A DNA stretch of 64,000 nucleotides, taken from the NCBI GenBank assembly GCA_900551865.1, contig URXV01000003.1:1-64000 (forward strand), read 5' to 3'. Below the pieces are notes generated by a model that ran no database searches, was not told the origin of the DNA, and saw nothing but the letters and a program-made list of their open reading frames with translations. A program made the position numbers and the translations under genes. Origin of the DNA: an uncultured Rickettsiales bacterium (lineage in GTDB: Bacteria; Pseudomonadota; Alphaproteobacteria; RF32; CAG-239). Of this stretch, positions 7,185 to 14,650 are shown in pieces. The first letter of the stretch is position 1. Each line of letters begins with the position of its first letter.

Positions 7185-8611
7185 GTTCGTATGTGCTGCT
7201 GTTGTTGGTAATAATTCCTTTGGCCGGGTCGTTTTTTGCCCTGACCGCCAAGAACGACCGTAATTATGCGGCCGAAAACGTATATAACGTTTCCATTTTA
7301 AGCCTGATGCTGAATGTCGGCATGGTTTTATATGGCTTTTCCCTGTTGGATATGCAAAAAGCGGGGCTGCAGCTGATGGAGAAATTCTCCTGGTTTGATT
7401 TTCCGCCAGTTCGGATTAGTCTGGGGGCTGATGTTTTTTCCCTGTTGCTGATTTTGAGCGTCAATATGGCTTTTCTGATTGCAGAACTTTGTTTGGACCG
7501 CCGCCGGACGGAACGTTCCAAAACGCTGATAGCGTCAGAACTGCTGTTTGTCAGCCTTGTAAACGGTTATTTTGTTGCTGCGGATATTCTGTCTTTTTAT
7601 ATCTTTTTTGCCGCTTCCGGAGCTCCTCTGATTATTTTGATAAGTACCTATGGAAGCCAGCGCAAAAAAACGGTTTTAATCCGTTTCAGCCTCTATAACC
7701 TTATCGGGGCGCTGCTTTTGCTGGTTGCGGTTCTGACAATGTATAATTTCAACGGGGATAATGTTCCGCTGAATGCGGCCGGGCGCTTGGAGCTGAGCGG
7801 CTGTACGGAATACTGTGTCTGGCTTGGCATTTTTCTCGCTTTTATCTCCCGGCTGCCGATATGGCCGTTCCATTACTGGATATCGTCAATCAATGCCAGC
7901 CTGAAAAATCCGTTGGTATTTTTGGTCGGCAATCTGATCCCGCTTGTCGGGCTGTATGGGTTTATCCGTTTTTGGCCTAACAGCGTGCCGGCGACCATAG
8001 CCGTATATGCGCCGGTTTTCGAGATTGTCTGCATTGTAACTATGCTGTTTATCTCGCTGGTCAGTCTCAGCCATAAAGATATCCGCTACAAACTTTTTGC
8101 CTATACGACAGTTTATTACCTGCTTTATCTGACCAGCGTATTTCTGCCGACGGACGTGTTGACGCAGAATATCGGCTATTCGTTGTTTTCCTATATTATT
8201 ATTGTAACGGTTCTGTCCTTCCTCATCAGCCATATTGAGCATCAGAAAAAAGAACTCGGGATATACAGTGCCGGCGGAATTTTATGTTATATGCCGCGGA
8301 CGTCAAAATGTCTGTCCCTGTTTGTCCTTGCCGGTATCGGGTTGCCGGTAACGTCGCTGTTCTGGAACAATTTTCTCATTATTTCCGAAATATTTAACTA
8401 TAACCTGATTTTGGGAATAATGGTAATGCTGTCTTTGTTTATGGTGGCGTTGTCGCTGTTGGAAGAATTGTACCGGATGAAAGACAAAAGCAACGCAGCG
8501 TCGGCCTGTATTCTGGGGGCGGATTTGCCCAATCTCCATTTTGCCGTTTATATCGGCTGCCTGTTGGTATTGTTCTTTTCGTTTTTTAAGCCGTTGTGGT
8601 TTGTATTTTAG
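7181..8611 (+). CDS. Divergent NuoM-like complex I antiporter subunit
   Basis: A membrane protein of 476 residues with about 14 helices. It aligns clearly with NuoM in two places. LSFYIFFAASGAP (~145-157) matches NuoM FYxFFEAxLIP, but the proton-channel Glu is Ala. FISRLPIWPFHYW (~218-230) matches FAVKxPxFPFHTW, with the channel Lys as Arg. The usual LPDAHTEAP after it is lost (ISSINASLKNP). The GTG start at 7181 overlaps the previous stop (GTGA), indicating translational coupling. It probably still assembles with the NuoL- and NuoN-like proteins, but classical proton pumping is doubtful on residue grounds. Confidence 0.75.
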   Translation: MSSYVLLLLVIIPLAGSFFALTAKNDRNYAAENVYNVSILSLMLNVGMVLYGFSLLDMQKAGLQLMEKFSWFDFPPVRISLGADVFSLLLILSVNMAFLIAELCLDRRRTERSKTLIASELLFVSLVNGYFVAADILSFYIFFAASGAPLIILISTYGSQRKKTVLIRFSLYNLIGALLLLVAVLTMYNFNGDNVPLNAAGRLELSGCTEYCVWLGIFLAFISRLPIWPFHYWISSINASLKNPLVFLVGNLIPLVGLYGFIRFWPNSVPATIAVYAPVFEIVCIVTMLFISLVSLSHKDIRYKLFAYTTVYYLLYLTSVFLPTDVLTQNIGYSLFSYIIIVTVLSFLISHIEHQKKELGIYSAGGILCYMPRTSKCLSLFVLAGIGLPVTSLFWNNFLIISEIFNYNLILGIMVMLSLFMVALSLLEELYRMKDKSNAASACILGADLPNLHFAVYIGCLLVLFFSFFKPLWFVF

Positions 8612-8622
8612 GAGAAAAAGAC

Positions 8623-10047
8623 GTGATTTTGCACCAGCTTGTTTATACGCTTCCCGAATTGTCGTTGTTGATGGGGATTGTGCACCTGGGCATATTGTAT
8701 ATGCTGTCATATGAATCGGCGCGGCTTTACGCCCGGGTATCCCGTTTTTGGCTGTTGGCGTCCATATTCTGGAACATTGTTTTTTACGATAAGACTTTCA
8801 GCCCGCTCTATTTTGCAAATGATGCCTATACTTTGCTGTTCAGCCTGTTGGCGGGCTTCTTGGCATATATTATGCTTGGGTTGTCGTCAGCCTGGTTTTC
8901 CGTCGAAAACCGGACAGGTTGCAGATACTATGTTTTAGTCCTTTGCGCACTGATAGGCATAGACCTGCTGCTGGCTGCATCTAATCTGGTGGCGCTGCTT
9001 TTCTGCTATATACTTCTGATTTTCATCAACTACCGCCTGCTTGGCATCAGCTATGAAAAGCTGCCGTCAGAAGCCGCCGTGCGGTATATGGGCGTATCGG
9101 CCGTGATTGTCCTTGTTTTTGCTGCGGGTTTCGGGTTCTTGAATTATATACAGGACGGAGCGGTCGATTTTTCGGAACTTTATGCGCTGTTTTCCGGAAA
9201 TACGGCTTCTCTGCCTCTGTTTTTGGCGGCGGTGGCAATTGTCGTCCCCTTTTTATATTCGCTTGGCATTGCGCCGTTTCATATAATGGCGGAAGACAAG
9301 GCCGGCAGGGGGATACTGCCGGTCAGCCATTACTTTGCCCTGGTTGCGCCCGTTGCGCTTTGGGGAGCATTTATAAAACTGAACATAGAACTTCTCGCCC
9401 CGTATAAAGCGGCGCTGGCGCCGGTATATGTCGGATTCGCCCTGTTGTCCGCCGTGTTCGGAGCCGTTGGTGCTAATGCCAGAATAAACCTGCACCGTAT
9501 TATGTCATACAGTTCTATGTACCACTTCGGGGTAGTGCTTCTCCTGCTGTCTTTTTTCAGAATTGAAACGGACTTTGCCGCGTTTGTTTACCTTTTTGTT
9601 TATACGCTGAGCCTGAACGGCGGCTATCTGGTTTTTTACAGCCTGAAAAGCCATGGCGAGTATTTGGCGGCAACAACATCTTTGTCCGGTCTTGCCGAAA
9701 CCCGCCCGTACACGACCGGAGCGCTTCTGGTCAGCCTGTTTTCCATGATAGGGCTGCCGCCGTTGGCCGGGTTTACGGGGCAGCTTGGCGCTGTTTCCGA
9801 ACTTCTGAAAAACGGCTGTTACGTCAGCTTGGGGATTGTTCTGCTTTTTCTTCTCGTTCTGGCAAAAGCTTATTTGGAAATCATAAAAACCGCCTATTTT
9901 GAGCATAAAGTCAAAATATTTGATGCGGAAAATAAAACCGTTCTGCTGTATACTATGTTCTGTATGTTGTGCGTCGTTTTTGTTTCGTTTAATCCGTACG
10001 GCTTGTTTCACTTGTTGCAGGATATGTTTTATGTTGTCGGATTATAG
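8623..10047 (+). CDS. Divergent NuoN-like complex I antiporter subunit
   Basis: A membrane protein of 474 residues with about 14 helices. The GTG at 8623, with AGGAG eight bases upstream, is a better start than ATG 8596, which lies inside the preceding gene. FLYSLGIAPFHIMAEDKAG (~215-235) aligns with NuoN FKLSLVPFHLWTPDVYQG: PFH is kept and the channel Lys is Ser. The equivalent of the helix-5 GLELxSL Glu lies in LLFCYILLIFINY and is gone. Later helices (SSMYHFGVVLLLL, MIGLPPLAGFTGQ) keep the NuoN pattern, including the GLPPLAGF signature. It is the third gene of the operon and is followed by birA. Confidence 0.75.
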   Translation: MILHQLVYTLPELSLLMGIVHLGILYMLSYESARLYARVSRFWLLASIFWNIVFYDKTFSPLYFANDAYTLLFSLLAGFLAYIMLGLSSAWFSVENRTGCRYYVLVLCALIGIDLLLAASNLVALLFCYILLIFINYRLLGISYEKLPSEAAVRYMGVSAVIVLVFAAGFGFLNYIQDGAVDFSELYALFSGNTASLPLFLAAVAIVVPFLYSLGIAPFHIMAEDKAGRGILPVSHYFALVAPVALWGAFIKLNIELLAPYKAALAPVYVGFALLSAVFGAVGANARINLHRIMSYSSMYHFGVVLLLLSFFRIETDFAAFVYLFVYTLSLNGGYLVFYSLKSHGEYLAATTSLSGLAETRPYTTGALLVSLFSMIGLPPLAGFTGQLGAVSELLKNGCYVSLGIVLLFLLVLAKAYLEIIKTAYFEHKVKIFDAENKTVLLYTMFCMLCVVFVSFNPYGLFHLLQDMFYVVGL

Positions 10048-10106
10048 GCAGAAAAGATGCGGCTGTTTGGTTCAGAATTGATGCTTTGGATTTAGGAGAT
10101 GAGTTT

Positions 10107-10835
10107 ATGCTTCCGGTTTATAAAGAAAAAATTGCTTTGTGGGATTGGTATGAGATTGAAAGCACCGGTTCTACAAATGACGAAATAAAGCGGCTGGTAC
10201 CGTCGTCCGGCAATTCTGTCGCTTTAAGCGCCGTACGCCAGACCGGGGGGCGGGGGCGGCGCGGCCGCGGCTGGCAGGAAATAGAAGGAAACCTTTATTT
10301 AACTTTCAGCGTGGACATTCCGGCAGCGGAGCTGAGCCGTTACGTCTGTCTTATCGGCTTAAGCCTGGCCGAAACGGTAAAGGAAATTGCGCCGCAGAGC
10401 GATGTACGGATAAAGTGGCCGAATGATGTCTTTTTAGGCGGAAAAAAACTTTCCGGCATATTGCTTGAAAATATTTGCGGCAGCCTGTGGGCCGTCGGTA
10501 TCGGCGTCAATGTCGCCGCGGCGCCCGACTTGTCCGGAACGGCTTATAAAGCCGGTTCGTTAAAAGAAAATGGGATAATGCTTGACCGTATTGAATTTTT
10601 GCATTATTATCTGGCTAAATTTGCGTCAGGCCTTGAGCAATACCGCCGGGAGGGCTTTCTTCCGCTGAAAGAACGGTGGCTCAGTCTGGCGTTGAACCGT
10701 CGGCAGAAAATCAGCGTCAAAACCGAAACGGCTGTAAAAACCGGAGAATTTCTGACTATTGACGACAACGGCTATCTGATGCTGAAAACCGGGGAAGGGA
10801 TAGAAAGGATTGTCGCCGGCGACTTGTTTATATAA
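10107..10835 (+). CDS. birA: Biotin--[acetyl-CoA-carboxylase] ligase
   Basis: A 242-residue biotin protein ligase without the N-terminal DNA-binding domain. It activates biotin with ATP and transfers it to the carboxyl carrier protein. Visible motifs are ESTGSTNDEIK (~18-28), the adenylate loop TGGRGRRGRGW (~48-58), KWPNDVFLGGKKLSGIL (~108-124) and GIGVN (~136). A small C-terminal SH3-like domain starts near residue 195. ATG 10107 follows AGGAG and is preferred over the upstream TTG. It lies 60 bp after the nuoN-like gene and 19 bp before rnj, as in other alphaproteobacteria. Confidence 0.95.
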   Translation: MLPVYKEKIALWDWYEIESTGSTNDEIKRLVPSSGNSVALSAVRQTGGRGRRGRGWQEIEGNLYLTFSVDIPAAELSRYVCLIGLSLAETVKEIAPQSDVRIKWPNDVFLGGKKLSGILLENICGSLWAVGIGVNVAAAPDLSGTAYKAGSLKENGIMLDRIEFLHYYLAKFASGLEQYRREGFLPLKERWLSLALNRRQKISVKTETAVKTGEFLTIDDNGYLMLKTGEGIERIVAGDLFI

Positions 10836-10854
10836 AAAAAAGGAATAATAAAGA

Positions 10855-12561
10855 ATGAATGATTTTAAGAAGAAAGGAATATATTTTCTGCCGCTGGGCG
10901 GCGCCGATGAAATCGGAATGAATATGTTTGTGTATGCGGCCGACGGCAAACTGATAGTCGTAGATGCCGGCTACGGTTTTTTGAATGATGATTTTCCCGG
11001 TATGGATATGTGCTATGCCTCGCCCGAATTTCTGGAGAATTACCGCGATGATATTTTGGGGTTGTTTATCACCCACGGACACGAAGACCACCTCGGCGCA
11101 ATCGCCCAGATATGGCCTGCATTGCAATGCCCCGTGTACGGCACCGATTTTTCGCTGGGTCTGGTAAAGGAACGCCTGAGCGAATATAAGCTTCAGGACA
11201 TTGTCCCGCTGGTATCGGTAAATAAGGAACCGGTGGTAAAGCTGGACGGGTTTGAGGTTGAGTTTATCCCGATTGCGCACTCGATTCCCGAAACCTCCGC
11301 GCTGTTCATCAAAACTCCGCACGGCAACGTTATGCATGCAACGGACTGGCGTTTTGATGACAATAAGCTGTCAATGGTCAAAACCGACTTTGCGTCGTTA
11401 AAGCGCGCAGCATCCGAAGGCGTGGACATTTTCGTCTGTGATTCCACCAACGTTATGGTGGACGAGCCGCAGGCCAGCGAAGAAGAAGTGCGGCAAAATT
11501 TGATAAAGATAATTCCCGAAATGCAGGGGGGCATCGTTGCTACCTGTTTCGCATCTAACATTATGCGGCTGGAAAGCCTGATGCTGGCGGCGCGGGCCGC
11601 CGGGCGGACGCCGGTGCTTGCCGGGCGCAGTCTGGTAACTAACGTCAAAATCGCCCGCCAGTGCGGATATTTGACCGAATACCCCGAAATTCATACGATA
11701 GACGAGGTTGAAGGCATAACTTCCGATAAGGCGTTGTATATCTGTACCGGTTCTCAGGCTAACTACCGCAGCGCCATGACGCTGATTGCCAATGATGAAA
11801 GCAAGCATATTAAGCTTTGTGCGGAGGACAACGTTATCTTCTCGTCCAAGATAATCCCCGGCAATGAGGACAAAATTGAGCGCCTGCAGGAAAAAATTCT
11901 CGCCAAGGGAGTCAACCTCGTAACCGAAGAAGATTATCTGGTGCATACTTCGGGCCATGCCTGCAAGAAAGATTTGCACGCGATGTATGAACTGCTGAAT
12001 CCGAAAATTGTTCTGCCGGTTCACGGCGACAAGAAATTTATCCGCGAACACAAACGCTTTGCCAAAAGCTGCGGTGTAGGAGATGTCTTTTCTGCGCAGA
12101 ACGGCGATGTCTGCCTGTATCAAAACGGCAAAATTGAAATGGTTGAGCAGGTTCCGGCGGAAGTTATGGGAGTCGACCGCGGGCGCAGTGTGTCGCTTGG
12201 ATCGGAATTAATTAAAAACCGCCGCCGCATTATGTATAACTGCACTTTGTTTATTTCCGCCGTCATCAGCCGTGATTATGAATTAAAGTCCCTGCAGTTT
12301 GATTCGATAGACATTTTGGAGGCGAACGAATGGTATGTCCTGCACGAGGAAATTATGCAGAAGGTTCGGCCGCTGATTGAACGGCGCTTGGCGGAACATC
12401 CGCATCGCAACGCGGCGGAAGATTACATCCGCGGCCAGATTCGCCGCCGCGTCTTCAATGCCACGGACATTAAGCCCGTTACCATGCTTCAGGTGCATTG
12501 GGAAGAAGACGAAGATGACGAAAGCGACGATAAGGAAGTTTACAGCGTAACAGTTTTTTAG
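10855..12561 (+). CDS. rnj: Ribonuclease J
   Basis: A 568-residue metallo-beta-lactamase/beta-CASP ribonuclease with 5'-exo and endo activity on mRNA and rRNA precursors. The zinc motif THGHEDHLGA is at ~73-82, and further ligands lie in IAHSIPET (~143), HATDWRFD (~164) and PVHGDKKF (~393). The beta-CASP part contains VATCFASNI (~228), and TSGHACK (~372) is the other conserved His site. The C-terminal domain ends in an acidic stretch (EEDEDDESDDKE). It is 19 bp downstream of birA in the same operon, and the following peptidase gene starts 9 bp after its stop. Confidence 0.95.
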   Translation: MNDFKKKGIYFLPLGGADEIGMNMFVYAADGKLIVVDAGYGFLNDDFPGMDMCYASPEFLENYRDDILGLFITHGHEDHLGAIAQIWPALQCPVYGTDFSLGLVKERLSEYKLQDIVPLVSVNKEPVVKLDGFEVEFIPIAHSIPETSALFIKTPHGNVMHATDWRFDDNKLSMVKTDFASLKRAASEGVDIFVCDSTNVMVDEPQASEEEVRQNLIKIIPEMQGGIVATCFASNIMRLESLMLAARAAGRTPVLAGRSLVTNVKIARQCGYLTEYPEIHTIDEVEGITSDKALYICTGSQANYRSAMTLIANDESKHIKLCAEDNVIFSSKIIPGNEDKIERLQEKILAKGVNLVTEEDYLVHTSGHACKKDLHAMYELLNPKIVLPVHGDKKFIREHKRFAKSCGVGDVFSAQNGDVCLYQNGKIEMVEQVPAEVMGVDRGRSVSLGSELIKNRRRIMYNCTLFISAVISRDYELKSLQFDSIDILEANEWYVLHEEIMQKVRPLIERRLAEHPHRNAAEDYIRGQIRRRVFNATDIKPVTMLQVHWEEDEDDESDDKEVYSVTVF

Positions 12562-12570
12562 GAGAAAAAA

Positions 12571-13551
12571 ATGCAGAAGATTATTCCCGAACGGTTGCAA
12601 AAGGGCGATAAGATAATGGTCATTGCACCTGCCAGAGGCGTAAAAATTATCGGCAAAGACGTGCGCGAAATAGCGCGCGAACGGCTGGAAAGTCTGGGGC
12701 TGGAGGTTGTCTTTGCCCCGAATTCGGTGGATGAAAACTGGGATTATATGGGCTCAAGCTCCGTTGAAAAGCGCGTTTCCGACATTCATACGGCATTTGC
12801 CGACAAAAGTGTGAAAGGCATTATGACCATCATCGGCGGCGCTAATTCCAACCAGCTTCTGCCGCATCTGGATTATGAGCTTATTCGTCAAAATCCGAAA
12901 ATATTCTGCGGCTTTTCCGATATTACCGCGCTGGAAAACGCCATTCTCGCCAAAACCGGGCTGGTAACCTACTACGGGCCGCATTTCAGTTCGCTCGGGA
13001 TGAAGAAAGGCTGCGACTATACGTTTGAGCATTTTGTAAAAATGCTCGTAACCGACGGTCTGGATGAGGTGGAACCCTCGCAGATTTGGAGCGACGACTT
13101 ATGGTTTTTGGATCAGGACAAACGCGAGTTTGAAGCAAATGAGGGGTATTGGAACATTCGCGCCGGTTCTGCCGAAGGTACGATAATCGGCGGCAATCTG
13201 GGCACGTTTAACCTCTTGCTCGGTACTTCTTACCGTCCGCGGTTTGCCCCCGATACGATACTTTTTGTTGAAGATACCGAAAGCAGCCCGCTTGCGGATT
13301 TTGAACGCAATCTGCAGGCGCTGATTTATCAGGATGACTTTAAGAACGTAAAAGGCCTCGTTATCGGCCGTTTCCAAAAAGGTTCGCAGGTTACCCGCGA
13401 GGGGCTGGAGTTTATTCTCAACACCAAACCCGAGTTAAAGAATCTGCCGATTCTGGCTAATGTGGACTTCGGGCATTCCGCGCCGCTGCTGACTATTCCG
13501 CTCGGCGGAACCGCAAAGCTGGAAAACGGACGTTTGTCGTACCGGAATTAA
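12571..13551 (+). CDS. S66 family LD-carboxypeptidase / MccF-like serine peptidase
   Basis: A 326-residue protein of the LdcA/MccF family. LdcA trims murein tetrapeptides in recycling, and MccF cleaves microcin C-type aminoacyl nucleotides. The N-terminal strand GDKIMVIAPARG leads into the domain, GGANSNQLL (~93) holds the turn before the nucleophile, and CGFSDITAL (~112-120) carries the catalytic Ser. Glu in EDTES (~237) and His in DFGHSAP (~302) fit the Ser-His-Glu triad. The long insertion at DLWFLDQDKREFEANEGYW suggests the MccF branch rather than LdcA, but this is tentative. It has no signal peptide, so is cytosolic. It is the last gene of the operon, with a terminator at 13600-13627. 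Confidence 0.85.
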   Translation: MQKIIPERLQKGDKIMVIAPARGVKIIGKDVREIARERLESLGLEVVFAPNSVDENWDYMGSSSVEKRVSDIHTAFADKSVKGIMTIIGGANSNQLLPHLDYELIRQNPKIFCGFSDITALENAILAKTGLVTYYGPHFSSLGMKKGCDYTFEHFVKMLVTDGLDEVEPSQIWSDDLWFLDQDKREFEANEGYWNIRAGSAEGTIIGGNLGTFNLLLGTSYRPRFAPDTILFVEDTESSPLADFERNLQALIYQDDFKNVKGLVIGRFQKGSQVTREGLEFILNTKPELKNLPILANVDFGHSAPLLTIPLGGTAKLENGRLSYRN

Positions 13552-13599
13552 AAGACAGTTTCGGAAAAAAACGCCTGAAAAACCGATTCGGGCAAAGTT

Positions 13600-13627
13600 T
13601 AAGGCGGTGTTATTACCGCCTTTTTTG
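13600..13627 (+). terminator. Rho-independent terminator between convergent genes
   Basis: AAGGCGG / CCGCCTT stem with an 8-nt loop followed by T6. It ends the nuo-birA-rnj-peptidase operon and overlaps the 3' end of the convergent gene at 13613. Confidence 0.75.
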
Positions 13628-14650
13628 CTGCATAATCGCAAAAATTTCCACAAATTTCTGTGCCTGTGAAATGCTGTCCCATTGTTTCGCCGTTTCGCGC
13701 AGGACGGCGCGGCGCTGCTGTACCAAAGCCGGATTTTGTTCCAGCTCCCGCAGACCGGCGGCAAATTCCTGTTCATTGCTGTACATCGGCAGCGTTTCCC
13801 CGAAAATTTTGTAAACGCCGCTGTTAAAGCGGAGATAGGGCAGACCGCCGTTTTCAATCACCTCAATAACCTGCGGGGATACCAGCTCGTCTCGTACCGC
13901 CTCGTCGCTCTGGTCAAGCAGAACCGCGGAATAGGTTTGAAAATCTTCCGGCTGCGGCGCATTAGGCATAATCTCGTCAGCCGGCCAGACATTTTCAAAA
14001 CCGTTGCCGTATATGTCAAGGCTCATGTCGGCGCGCCCTGCCAGATAAAGCGGCAGCGAAAATCCCCGGTTGTCACCGTAAAACATAGCCTTGCCGTTTG
14101 GCCGGCGGTTTGCCGGATTTTTTAAGTTAATCGCGTCCGGAATGTAAGCTGTCCGAACGTTAATCGCTTTCAGATGCCCGAAGGCCGCCATGCTTTTGAC
14201 GACCACGACATCAAACGGCCGCAGGCGCGCAACGTCGTCTGAACCCTGCACCGTCGGCAGCCATAAGACATTAATGGCGTTTTTGTCGGCAACTTCAGGG
14301 AGATTGTCTATATTGTCTGCGGCATACAGGTTGAAATCTCCGGTTGCAAAAGAGCCTTTTCCCGACAGGACGACTTCGATTCCCGTTTTGCGCAATGCCT
14401 GCGCCAGCTCCTGCATATCGCGGAAAAACGGCGAAATTTTGATAGAGTTGACATTAATGAAAATTTTGCGGACTGCGGAAACATCCGGTGTTGAACCTGT
14501 CCCGCTGCGAGTGTGTTCTGCATTTTTTGTAACAACTTGTGTCGCCGCCGTGCCTTGTCCCGGATATCTTTCCTGTCCCAGTAAGGCATAGCCGGCGATA
14601 CAAATAGCCGAAATCAAAACCCCGAGAATGACTGCGTATGTTTTCTTCAT
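13613..14650 (-). CDS. Membrane-anchored CgeB/GT1-like glycosyltransferase domain protein
   Basis: A protein of 345 residues with an N-terminal hydrophobic anchor (~4-25), a Thr/Ser-rich linker to ~50, and then a GT-B-like region. The second half resembles the CgeB/Glyco_trans_1_2 C-terminal domain: AMFYGDNRGFSLPLYL (~187), YGNGFENVW, YSAVLLDQSDEAV, VIENGGLPYLRFNSGVYKIFGETLPMY (~272) and a final helix. It is a diverged third copy of the domain found twice in the upstream gene. The ATG at 14650 overlaps that gene's stop (ATGA). The anchor predicts the domain outside the cytoplasm, unusual for a nucleotide-sugar enzyme, so a binding role is possible. Confidence 0.65.
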   Translation of the reverse strand: MKKTYAVILGVLISAICIAGYALLGQERYPGQGTAATQVVTKNAEHTRSGTGSTPDVSAVRKIFINVNSIKISPFFRDMQELAQALRKTGIEVVLSGKGSFATGDFNLYAADNIDNLPEVADKNAINVLWLPTVQGSDDVARLRPFDVVVVKSMAAFGHLKAINVRTAYIPDAINLKNPANRRPNGKAMFYGDNRGFSLPLYLAGRADMSLDIYGNGFENVWPADEIMPNAPQPEDFQTYSAVLLDQSDEAVRDELVSPQVIEVIENGGLPYLRFNSGVYKIFGETLPMYSNEQEFAAGLRELEQNPALVQQRRAVLRETAKQWDSISQAQKFVEIFAIMQQKRR

